A stretch of DNA of 7,260 nt from the NCBI GenBank assembly GCA_003545125.1, contig DQCI01000058.1:10691-17950 (forward strand). Reading direction: 5' to 3'. Shown here in pieces: positions 1 to 5,850 of the stretch. The DNA comes from Paracoccaceae bacterium. GTDB taxonomy: Bacteria > Pseudomonadota > Alphaproteobacteria > Rhodobacterales > Rhodobacteraceae. The stretch's first letter is position 1. The number at the start of each line of letters is the position of its first letter. The notes under the pieces are model-generated. The model saw only the letters and a list, made by a program, of their open reading frames with translations. It was not told the DNA's origin and ran no database searches. The position numbers and the translations under genes were made by a program.

Positions 1-2268
1 CGATCCGAGCGCGAGGTTTTCGATCTCGGAGACGGTGACGGAATTGGTGTTGTCGGTGAGCTCGCCCGCGCCGGTCTTGGTGAAGACCACCTTGACGCCA
101 TCTTTCAGGGCTGTGGCGTCGAGCGTGTCGCCGACCACCTCCCCCTTTTCGCCGCCGGTCACCGTATCGTCGCCGAACCCGCCTTCGAAAACGAAGGTGT
201 CGTCACCGAGATTGCCCGAGAGCACGTCGTCCCCCGGGCCGCCTGCAATCATGTCGTCGCCGGACCCGCCCGTCAGCGTGTCGGCGCCCGCAAAGCCCTG
301 CATCTCGATCCGGGTGCCATCGAGCGCGGCATCGACGATATCGTCGAAATCGGAGCCCCAGATCACCTCGATCTCGGAAAGGGCGATGTCGCCGTAGGGG
401 TCCGTCGCCGTGCCGGCCTCGTCGCCGGAGAAGGCGACGGAGATCGGGGCGTTGTAGAGCGATGTGAAGTCGCGGATGTCGGCATCGGTCCCGATTTCGC
501 CGCCGACGATGATATTCGACCCCATGTCGTGTTCGAAGACGAACTGGTCCGACCCGCCGCCGCCGTAGGCGGTGTCGTCGTCGCGTCCGACGCCGATCTC
601 GTCGTCGCCTTCGCCGCCATAGATCGTGTCGGACCCGTATCCGCCGTAGATGTAGTCGCCGCCGCCGTCGCCGTAGACCGCGTCGTCGCCGAAGCCGGTC
701 CAGACGGTGTCGTCGCCGTCGCCCGCCCAGGCCGAGTCGTCGCCGAAATCGGTGTCGATCGTGTCGGCGCCGGCGCCGGCCTGCACCACATCATTGCCGT
801 GATTGGTCGAGATCCAGTCGTCGCCGGCGCTGCCGGTGACGGTGTCGTCGCCGAAGCCGGAATAGACCTTCACCCCGGCGACGCCCGCGCCGGTGGCATC
901 GATCACGTCGTCGTCGGACCCGGTTTCGACCGTCTCGATCTCGCTGAAGGTGAGCGTGCTGGCGCCGTCGGAGATCGTGCCGCTCTCCGCCCCGGTGTAG
1001 ATCACGGTGAGCGGCATCGACACGCCGCCGGCGTCGATTTTGTCGTCGTCGCCGCCGCCTTCGCCGCCGATGATCGTGTCGTCGTCGAAGAAATCGTAGA
1101 GATGGAACGTATCCGCATCGGCCCCACCGGAGAGGCTGTCGGCACCCGCATCGCCGTGGATGTGGTCCTCGCCCGCTGGCGCGGCGATCTCGGCGGGGGT
1201 GTAGGCGCCCTCGTAGATGGCGAAGGAGTTGATCGTGCCATCGAGTTCGTTGATGACGTTGTCGGAGGTGCCGCGGGTCGACCCCCAACCCCGGCCGCCC
1301 ACCACCCAGGGGTTTTCGTTGCCGTCGAGCGTGACCCCGGGGGTGGATAGGGAGTCTTCGAGCGCACCATCGACATGGAGCTCAACGGTGCCGGTGTCGT
1401 TGTCGAGCGAAACCAGCACGCTGTGTTCGGTGCCGGTGGTGACGGCGCCCGCGTCTGAACTGAGGTAGTAGTCGGTGGTGTCGTCCTGCCACCGCACCAC
1501 CACGCTGCCGTCGGTCTCGACCCAGACCGAAAAATCGCCCACCGCGTTGCCGTTGGCGTCCTTGCCGAACAGCCCGGTGAGAGAGGCCAAGCTGTCGAGC
1601 GTGAAGTTCATCGCGACGGTGGCGCTGTCGAGGTCGTAGGCGGGGCTGTCGGCGATCACGCCGTAATCGCCAGAGCCATCGAGCTCGAATTCGCCCGAGG
1701 CAGAAGGTACGTCGGCGCCGCCCACGAAGGTCACGTCGTTGTCGGGCGCTGCGAAATCGTCCTCGGGCTCGGCGAAACTGGCGTCGTAACGGTCCGCCTC
1801 GATCATGTAGCCTTCGGAGCCGCTGAAATGGATCGCGGTGCCGAGGGCGATCGACTGGATCGGGGCGGCCTCCAGTGCCGCTTGATCGGAGGAATAGCCA
1901 AGATGCGGGACGAGATAGGTGTTGCCGTCGGTGTCCTGGACCACCAGCGCCTCGATAGTCGCCGTGCTGCCGTCGGCGTAGGTCAGGGTCACGTTGTACA
2001 CCATCCCCATGTCGAAGACCTGGTCGGTGTCGCCGTCGATGCTGAACGTATCGGCCTGCTCGTCGTTTTCGTAGGCCGTCGCATGGCTGCCACCGGCGTA
2101 GCCGGTGCTGCCCGGCGACAGGGTCTGGATCGCGGTAAAGAGCGGATCGCCCGCCGATCCGACCGTCAGCCCTTCGAGTGACGCGGCGCCTTCGGTCACG
2201 GTGTTGCCCTCGACCGCGTCGATATCGGCCTGAACGCCAAGGGACAGGACATCGAAGGTGGTGGCCAT
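1..2268 (-). CDS. RTX-type calcium-binding protein with LamG-like domain (3' end off window)
   Basis: The frame is open for 756 codons from the ATG at 2268-2266 to the window edge, with no stop in between, so the C-terminus is missing. A GGGAGG ribosome binding site at 2275-2280 lies 6 bases before the ATG. There is no signal peptide (MATTFDVLSLG), as usual for type I secreted RTX proteins. Layout: residues about 1-190 are an N-terminal region; about 194-360 resemble a LamG/concanavalin A-like jelly roll (starting FELDGSGDYG, ending FAIYEGAYTPAEIAA). RTX nonapeptide-like runs (GxGxDx) occupy about 365-410, 471-576 and 658-710. Between them sit three copies of a 40-45 residue module ending in SEIE (residues 442, 631 and 747). 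The composition is very acidic. The likely role is an exported, calcium-folded surface or extracellular protein that may bind glycans. Related Rhodobacteraceae proteins often end in a Hint domain, but that part lies outside the window. The specific function is unknown. Confidence 0.9.
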   Translation of the reverse strand, partial: MATTFDVLSLGVQADIDAVEGNTVTEGAASLEGLTVGSAGDPLFTAIQTLSPGSTGYAGGSHATAYENDEQADTFSIDGDTDQVFDMGMVYNVTLTYADGSTATIEALVVQDTDGNTYLVPHLGYSSDQAALEAAPIQSIALGTAIHFSGSEGYMIEADRYDASFAEPEDDFAAPDNDVTFVGGADVPSASGEFELDGSGDYGVIADSPAYDLDSATVAMNFTLDSLASLTGLFGKDANGNAVGDFSVWVETDGSVVVRWQDDTTDYYLSSDAGAVTTGTEHSVLVSLDNDTGTVELHVDGALEDSLSTPGVTLDGNENPWVVGGRGWGSTRGTSDNVINELDGTINSFAIYEGAYTPAEIAAPAGEDHIHGDAGADSLSGGADADTFHLYDFFDDDTIIGGEGGGDDDKIDAGGVSMPLTVIYTGAESGTISDGASTLTFSEIETVETGSDDDVIDATGAGVAGVKVYSGFGDDTVTGSAGDDWISTNHGNDVVQAGAGADTIDTDFGDDSAWAGDGDDTVWTGFGDDAVYGDGGGDYIYGGYGSDTIYGGEGDDEIGVGRDDDTAYGGGGSDQFVFEHDMGSNIIVGGEIGTDADIRDFTSLYNAPISVAFSGDEAGTATDPYGDIALSEIEVIWGSDFDDIVDAALDGTRIEMQGFAGADTLTGGSGDDMIAGGPGDDVLSGNLGDDTFVFEGGFGDDTVTGGEKGEVVGDTLDATALKDGVKVVFTKTGAGELTDNTNSVTVSEIENLALGS

Positions 2269-2284
2269 CTGGAGCCTCCCCCCC

Positions 2285-2305
2285 GCGGCGGACCAGTGCC
2301 GCCGC
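2285..2305 (-). other. Second GC-rich hairpin in the RTX leader
   Basis: GCGGCGG (2285-2291) pairs with CCGCCGC (2299-2305) in a perfect 7-bp stem with a 7-base loop. It lies directly next to the UUCG hairpin and ends 5 bases from the RTX ribosome binding site (2275-2280). With its neighbour it forms a tandem structured leader. No function is shown by the sequence. Confidence 0.5.
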
Positions 2306-2306
2306 C

Positions 2307-2333
2307 CGGGCCCCCGGCCGAAGCCGGGGCCCG
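2307..2333 (-). other. Very stable leader RNA hairpin with UUCG tetraloop
   Basis: Arms at 2307-2318 and 2323-2333 are complementary apart from one bulged base, giving about 11 GC pairs. On the minus strand the loop reads C(UUCG)G, an exceptionally stable RNA tetraloop. It lies 39-65 bases upstream of the RTX start codon. No T-run follows on the minus strand, so a standard intrinsic terminator is unlikely. It could be a processing or decay barrier at the folE2 3' end, a Rho-related end, or a structured RTX leader. The role is inferred. Confidence 0.6.
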
Positions 2334-2539
2334 TCAACGCGTCAGATAGCCTGTGAAGTCTCACGCCCGCCCCCAATAGGAATTTCCCGCGGGTACGATC
2401 TGCGGAAAACCCGAATCAAGACTTAGCTTCGGCAGGCGATTTGTCTGCAATTTGGCGCGAATGCGCTGGATCGACAAATGGGCGTATCACCGCCGACCGG
2501 CCCCAGAAACCGGTGGAAAACCGCCCTTTTGCCCGGTCC

Positions 2540-3643
2540 CTATCCCCTGTGGATGAGGGTCGAGAACAGCTTCGGGTCCAGCGATTGCGCGGTGAAGGTC
2601 GTGCCCTCGGTCAGGATCGACACGGCATCGTGGCTGTGCAGGCTTTCCTGGTGGCTCGCCACCACCCGGAAATCGCCGATCCGGGGATCGATCTTGAGTT
2701 GCTCGGTGAACAGCCGCGCAGCGTCCTCGACGAAGATCGGGTTGGCGGCGTTGAGCTCGGCAAAGGCCTGTTCGTCTTCGCGTTTGACCATCACCTGGGT
2801 CTCGGTCGGGACCGCGTCACGGCAGATGTCGATGAGGTCTTCGAACCACAGGCAGGGGCTGTCGCAGGCCACCTCGATCGAGACCCGGGCCACCGACCGC
2901 TGGCTGTGCGGGGTCGCGAGTTGGCCGCGCACCTGGCGGGCATGCTCGCTGAGCTCCAGCGAACAGGGGCAGGTCGAGGAGTAGACATAGTCGAGGTGGA
3001 TGAACTTCCGGCGTACCCCGCCGGACTCGGCCAATTCCAGGGAAATGTCGTAATATTGATATCCAGACAGGCCTGAACGCAGGGATTCCACCTTTGCCGG
3101 GTAGGAAAAAGACATTTGTATCCGCGCGTCGAGGCTTTCGAGATCGGCTTTGTAATCGTCGAGCGCGTGTTCGATCACCTCGAACGAAAAGGTCTTTTCG
3201 GCATGGGCATAGAACGAGCGCATGATGCGGCTCATGTTGATGCCCTTCTTCTCGGCCTCGAGGCTGACAGTGCCGGTCACCGAGGTTTCGAGCATCAGAT
3301 CACCGTTGTCACGGGTGTGGTAGCGGATCGGAAGGCGGAAGTTGGAAATGCCGACGTGCTGGATTTCCTGTTTCTCGCCCTGGATCAACGAGGCCGGGCC
3401 GTTCTGGAGGTCGGGCATCGAGGCCTTGTAGGCGGCGTCGGGCTCGAACGCGTCCGGGTAGACCCGGGCGAGATCGGGGTAGTTGGACACCGCGCACTCC
3501 GGCAGCAACCGGGCGATCGCGGGGTCGAGCGCGGCCACTTCTGCCGGGTCCGCTGAACGTGCCCAGGCGCGCAGCGTGTCGAGCGCATCGCGCGCATCGT
3601 TGCCGTCGGGTGCGACGGTCAAATTCGGTGACATGTGGTTCAT
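2540..3643 (-). CDS. folE2: GTP cyclohydrolase FolE2 (type IB)
   Basis: The 367-residue protein converts GTP to 7,8-dihydroneopterin triphosphate, the first step of tetrahydrofolate synthesis, in the cytoplasm. Family hallmarks are KGINMSR at residues 133-139, STCPCS at 223-228 (the CPC cysteines belong to the metal site), a histidine in TPHSQRS (about 244-250), and the C-terminal ASHQESLHSHDA at 329-340. FolE2 is the metal-flexible enzyme unrelated in sequence to zinc-dependent FolE. The start at 3643 is preferred over a second ATG at 3634 because a GGGAGGGG motif (3652-3659) lies 8 bases upstream of it. The gene follows metZ on the same strand after 84 bases, with its own promoter-like hexamers in that gap. 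In many bacteria folE2 is induced by zinc shortage through Zur; a weak Zur-like element is present upstream. The length is normal for bacterial members that carry an N-terminal extension. Confidence 0.95.
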   Translation of the reverse strand: MNHMSPNLTVAPDGNDARDALDTLRAWARSADPAEVAALDPAIARLLPECAVSNYPDLARVYPDAFEPDAAYKASMPDLQNGPASLIQGEKQEIQHVGISNFRLPIRYHTRDNGDLMLETSVTGTVSLEAEKKGINMSRIMRSFYAHAEKTFSFEVIEHALDDYKADLESLDARIQMSFSYPAKVESLRSGLSGYQYYDISLELAESGGVRRKFIHLDYVYSSTCPCSLELSEHARQVRGQLATPHSQRSVARVSIEVACDSPCLWFEDLIDICRDAVPTETQVMVKREDEQAFAELNAANPIFVEDAARLFTEQLKIDPRIGDFRVVASHQESLHSHDAVSILTEGTTFTAQSLDPKLFSTLIHRG

Positions 3644-3659
3644 GGGGCTTGCCCCTCCC
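3644..3659 (-). promoter_or_regulatory. folE2 ribosome binding site within a small hairpin
   Basis: The Shine-Dalgarno GGGAGGGG (minus strand, 3659-3652) is followed by CAAG-CCCC and then the ATG. Its last four Gs can pair with the CCCC directly before the start codon, a 4-bp stem with a 4-base loop, possibly extended by a C-G pair. Such a stem would partly hide the ribosome binding site. The site decides the start at 3643; the control role is inference. Confidence 0.5.
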
Positions 3660-3675
3660 GATCTGTCCGACCCTG

Positions 3676-3705
3676 AATATAGGGGCGCGAGGTCTTTGTT
3701 ACCAA
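3676..3705 (-). promoter_or_regulatory. Putative folE2 promoter
   Basis: On the minus strand, TTGGTA (3705-3700) and TATATT (3681-3676) are separated by 18 bases, matching the sigma-70 consensus at 4 of 6 and 5 of 6 positions. The predicted transcript would start near 3669, leaving a short leader of about 25 bases. The AT-rich stretch stands out from its GC-rich surroundings, which supports a promoter independent of metZ. Confidence 0.5.
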
Positions 3706-3719
3706 ATATTACGCTCGCG
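3686..3719. repeat. Inverted repeat bracketing the folE2 -35 region
   Basis: CGCGAG (3686-3691) and CTCGCG (3714-3719) form a perfect 6-bp dyad separated by 22 bases. The enclosed core is AT-rich and contains the putative -35 hexamer and a TGTTA...TATTAC element (about 3698-3712) that resembles half of a Zur box. It could be an operator. As an RNA stem it would have a long loop and no T-run, so it is a poor terminator for metZ. Confidence 0.35.
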
Positions 3720-3727
3720 GTCCCCGG

Positions 3728-4903
3728 TCAGATCACTGCAAGCGCGCCCATCAGGTCCTCGATCAGGTCGTCCGCATCCTCGAGCCCCACCGAGAACCGC
3801 ACCAGCCCCGGCGTGATGCCAAGCGCCTGTTTTTGCTCGTCTGGCAGGCGTTGGTGGGTGGTTGTTGCCGGATGGGTAACAATGCTTTTGGCGTCACCGA
3901 GATTGTTTGAGATCACAGGGACGTGAAGCGCATTGAGCAGGGCGAAGGCCGCGTCCTTGCCGCCGGCGAGGTCGAGCGCGAGCATCGTGCCGCCGTGGTC
4001 CATCTGCCGCGTGGCGACGGCGTGCTGTGGATGGCTGGTGAGCCCCGGGTAAATCAGCCGCGCAAGGCCCGCGTGGCCGTCCAGGGCCGTCGCAATCCGC
4101 GTGGCGCTGTCGGCCATCGCGCGCACCCGCAACACCAGGGTCTCCAACCCCTTGAGGTGCATCCAGGCGTTGAACGGGCTGAGCGCGGCGCCGGTGTGCT
4201 TGGCGTAAGGCTCGAACGTCCCTCGGATGAAATCCTCGTTGCCCAGGACAATGCCACCAAGCCCCCGCCCGCCGCCGTCAATATGCTTGGTCGAGGAATA
4301 GATCACCACGTCAGCGCCTTGGGTTGCGGCGGAGGCGCCCACGGGGGTGGAGAAGGTGTTGTCGACCACGCTGAGCGCGCCGGCGTCGCGTGCAAGGCGT
4401 GTGACCAGCGCGAGGTCGATCACCTCCAGCGTGGGGTTGGAGATCGTCTCGAGAAAGACGAGATCGGTGCCCGGCGTTACGCCCGCGCGCCATTCGGCTT
4501 CGGAGGTCCCATCGACGTAGACAACCTCGGCCCCGAATTTCTCCAGCCATTCGAGGATGTAGAGACACGACCCGAACAGCGCGCGGGCGGCGACGATGCG
4601 CATGCCCGGCCGGGCGGCCGCCATCAGCGTGACGTTGACGGCAGACATGCCGGACGCCGTCGCGAAGGCATCCTCGGTGCCTTCGAGCAAGGCCAGCCGT
4701 TCCTCGAACATCCGCACCGTCGGATTGCCGTAGCGGGCATAGATGAACTCGTCGGGCCCGGTTTCGATGAACCGTTCCTCGGCCTGTTCGGGGCTGTCGT
4801 AGACGAAACCTTGGGTGAGGAAGATCGCCTCGCTCACCTCCTGGTATTGCGACCGTCGGGTGCCGCCGTGAACCGCGTTCGTCTTCGGTTTCCAATTTGC
4901 CAT
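3728..4903 (-). CDS. metZ: O-succinylhomoserine sulfhydrylase
   Basis: This 391-residue cytoplasmic enzyme belongs to the Cys/Met-metabolism PLP family and uses sulfide and an activated homoserine to make homocysteine, giving direct sulfhydrylation in methionine synthesis. Visible signatures are YARYGNPT at residues 55-62, SGMSAVN at 84-90, LETISNPTLEV at 151-161, D181 in VVDNTFSTP (expected to contact the PLP ring nitrogen), and YSSTKHIDGGGR at 202-213 with K206 as the Schiff-base lysine. The length is typical for MetZ. Sequence alone cannot fully exclude an O-acetylhomoserine sulfhydrylase or cystathionine synthase/lyase activity, but the motif context and short length favour MetZ. The ATG at 4903 has GGGAGG (4914-4909) 5 bases upstream. 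Upstream are an intrinsic terminator and a SAM-II riboswitch, so expression should fall when S-adenosylmethionine is plentiful. Confidence 0.92.
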   Translation of the reverse strand: MANWKPKTNAVHGGTRRSQYQEVSEAIFLTQGFVYDSPEQAEERFIETGPDEFIYARYGNPTVRMFEERLALLEGTEDAFATASGMSAVNVTLMAAARPGMRIVAARALFGSCLYILEWLEKFGAEVVYVDGTSEAEWRAGVTPGTDLVFLETISNPTLEVIDLALVTRLARDAGALSVVDNTFSTPVGASAATQGADVVIYSSTKHIDGGGRGLGGIVLGNEDFIRGTFEPYAKHTGAALSPFNAWMHLKGLETLVLRVRAMADSATRIATALDGHAGLARLIYPGLTSHPQHAVATRQMDHGGTMLALDLAGGKDAAFALLNALHVPVISNNLGDAKSIVTHPATTTHQRLPDEQKQALGITPGLVRFSVGLEDADDLIEDLMGALAVI

Positions 4904-4918
4904 GCCGGCCTCCCGAAC

Positions 4919-4947
4919 AAAAAACCCCCGTGCACGGATGCCGGGGG
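4919..4947 (-). terminator. Intrinsic terminator in the metZ leader
   Basis: On the minus strand CCCCCG (4947-4942) pairs with CGGGGG (4930-4925). An inner GCA/TGC stem (with one bulged base) closes on a 4-base TCCG loop, and a run of six Ts follows at 4924-4919. It begins about 10 bases after the riboswitch and ends 4 bases before the metZ ribosome binding site. This is the expected expression platform for SAM-dependent premature termination. Confidence 0.85.
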
Positions 4948-4956
4948 CGGACCTCG

Positions 4957-5012
4957 ACCTCTTTAGCGGTATATTTTACGTGGCCCGCAATCAGGGTTCC
5001 AAAGCGCCACGA
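4957..5012 (-). promoter_or_regulatory. SAM-II riboswitch (metZ leader)
   Basis: The minus-strand RNA has the SAM-II architecture. P1 is CGTGGC (5011-5006) paired with GCCACG (4984-4979), 6 bp. The P1 loop contains CTTTGG, AACCC and the conserved ATTGC, and an A-rich linker leads to the conserved GCTAAAGAGG (4967-4958). Loop bases ACC can pair with the downstream GGT to close the H-type pseudoknot. Spacing and conserved stretches align with SAM-II aptamers as I remember them. SAM-II is known from alphaproteobacterial methionine genes, and the gene behind this one is metZ. The related SAM-V class has a similar core and is the main alternative. Confidence 0.85.
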
Positions 5013-5017
5013 CGCTT

Positions 5018-5046
5018 TCGGTATCGTGACTTGCACCCTGCGTCAA
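5018..5046 (-). promoter_or_regulatory. Putative metZ promoter
   Basis: TTGACG (5046-5041, minus strand) is a strong -35 match, with TACCGA (5023-5018) as a weak -10 at 17-base spacing. The predicted start near 5011 coincides with the first base of riboswitch P1, so the leader would begin directly with the aptamer, which supports the pairing despite the poor -10. Confidence 0.5.
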
Positions 5047-5056
5047 GCCGACGCAG
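5038..5056. repeat. Perfect inverted repeat between metZ and the GST gene
   Basis: CTGCGTC (5038-5044) and GACGCAG (5050-5056) form a 7-bp perfect dyad with a 5-base spacer. The left arm overlaps the putative metZ -35 hexamer, and the right arm ends 15 bases before the GST ribosome binding site. It could be an operator serving either divergent gene, or a hairpin in the GST leader. Confidence 0.5.
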
Positions 5057-5081
5057 TGTGCCCGAAACGCCGGAGAGACAC

Positions 5082-5771
5082 ATGATTGAACTGCATTACT
5101 GGCCGACGCCGAACGGCTGGAAGGTCACCATCGCGCTCGAAGAGATGGGGCTGCCGTATAACGTGCACTACGTCGACATCGGCAAGGGCGAACAGTTCGC
5201 GCCCGATTTCCTGAAGATCGCGCCGAACAACCGGATGCCGGCGATCGTCGATCCGGAGGGGCCGGACGGCGACCCGGTCTCGATCTTCGAGTCCGGCGCG
5301 ATCCTGATGTATCTCGCCCGCAAGACCGGGCGGTTCTACGGAGAAACGGAGCGCGACCGGATCCTGGTCGAACAATGGTTGATGTGGCAGATGGGCGGGC
5401 TCGGACCGATGGCGGGCCAAGCGCATCATTTCCTGAAATACGCGCCCGCGCTGGACCCGCCGCAGGACCTGCCCTACGCCAAGGATCGCTACCGCGCGGA
5501 GGTGGCGCGGCTCTACGGGGTGATGGACCGCCGTCTCGCCGAAGCGGCGTATCTTGCGGGCGACTCCTACTCCATCGCCGACATGGCGTGCTACGGCTGG
5601 GCCTCGCTTTGGGAAGGCCAGCAGCAGGTGCTCGACGATAAGCCCAACCTCGCGCGTTGGCTGGCAGACCTCGCCGCCCGCCCCGCCGTCGGGCGTGGCA
5701 TGGCTGTCGGCGCCGAGATGCGCAAGCCGGGCTTCGACAAGAATGCCCAGGGCCACCTGTTCAAGCGCTGA
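5082..5771 (+). CDS. yfcG: Nu-class glutathione transferase / disulfide-bond oxidoreductase
   Basis: The 229-residue cytoplasmic protein closely resembles E. coli YfcG, a Nu-class glutathione transferase with glutathione-dependent disulfide reductase activity. The thioredoxin-like N-terminal half shows WPTPNGWK (T9 and N11 near the glutathione thiol in this class, in place of a catalytic Cys or Ser), NNRMPAIVD with cis-Pro53, and FESGAILMYLA (E70-S71 bind the glutamyl end of glutathione). The helical C-terminal half includes GGLGPMAGQAHHF and YSIADMACYGW. The start at 5082 has GGAG (5072-5075) 6 bases upstream. The frame stays open upstream to an ATG at 4902, but that would run antisense through the metZ leader and place residues before a complete GST fold, so it is rejected. 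The gene is divergent from metZ and convergent with the next gene. Native substrate is unknown. Confidence 0.92.
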   Translation: MIELHYWPTPNGWKVTIALEEMGLPYNVHYVDIGKGEQFAPDFLKIAPNNRMPAIVDPEGPDGDPVSIFESGAILMYLARKTGRFYGETERDRILVEQWLMWQMGGLGPMAGQAHHFLKYAPALDPPQDLPYAKDRYRAEVARLYGVMDRRLAEAAYLAGDSYSIADMACYGWASLWEGQQQVLDDKPNLARWLADLAARPAVGRGMAVGAEMRKPGFDKNAQGHLFKR

Positions 5772-5796
5772 TCTCTGGAGCGTTTTCGGGGGCGAT

Positions 5797-5819
5797 GGCG
5801 CGCCGTGTCCCGGTGCGCC
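5797..5819. other. GC-rich hairpin in the convergent gap
   Basis: GGCGCGCC (5797-5804) pairs with GGTGCGCC (5812-5819) over 8 bp including one G-U, with a 7-base loop, in the 79-base gap between two convergent genes. It could help end transcripts from both sides, but no T-run follows on either strand, so it is not called as an intrinsic terminator. Confidence 0.35.
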
Positions 5820-5850
5820 GCTGCGGGCCGTAGTCGGCTGGCCGCGGGTT

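Larger units (their letters stand above)
2269..2539. other. Intergenic region between folE2 and the RTX gene
   Basis: This 271-base gap serves as downstream region of folE2 and leader of the RTX gene, both read on the minus strand. No credible small gene is visible. The RTX-proximal part (2285-2333) holds two GC-rich hairpins, listed separately. An imperfect dyad, TTTCCCGC (2383-2390) with GCGGAAA (2402-2408), could be a protein binding site. On the minus strand, TTGCAG- and TTGATT-like hexamers occur in the AT-richer part around 2400-2455, but neither has a good -10 partner, so no promoter is called. No hairpin with a T-run follows the folE2 stop. Confidence 0.6.

Noticed and set aside
560..870. 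DNA tandem repeat or CRISPR-like array from recurring GTCGTCGCC units
   Set aside because: The periodicity comes from codons for the RTX Gly-Asp-Asp repeats; there are no distinct spacers.
363..1288. Minus-strand open frames rich in Thr/Ser/Arg or Arg/His within the RTX gene
   Set aside because: They are shifted frames of the same repetitive coding sequence with biased, motif-free products.
529..1350. A 273-codon plus-strand open frame over the RTX gene
   Set aside because: It is the antisense of repetitive GC-rich Gly-Asp codons; the product is Val/Ala/Asp low-complexity and has no family features, whereas the minus strand encodes clear LamG and RTX motifs.
2400..2455. Sigma-70 promoter for the RTX gene
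   Set aside because: TTGCAG- and TTGATT-like hexamers are present but no acceptable -10 sits at proper spacing.
3923..4966. A 347-codon plus-strand open frame opposite metZ
   Set aside because: It has no recognisable domain and mirrors the metZ codons; metZ has complete catalytic motifs and a good ribosome binding site.
4902..5081. A 60-codon N-terminal extension of the glutathione transferase
   Set aside because: The GST fold begins exactly at the ATG at 5082, which has its own ribosome binding site; the extension would be antisense to the metZ riboswitch and terminator.
5772..5850. Bidirectional intrinsic terminator in the convergent gap
   Set aside because: A GC-rich stem exists, but no T-run follows on either strand.
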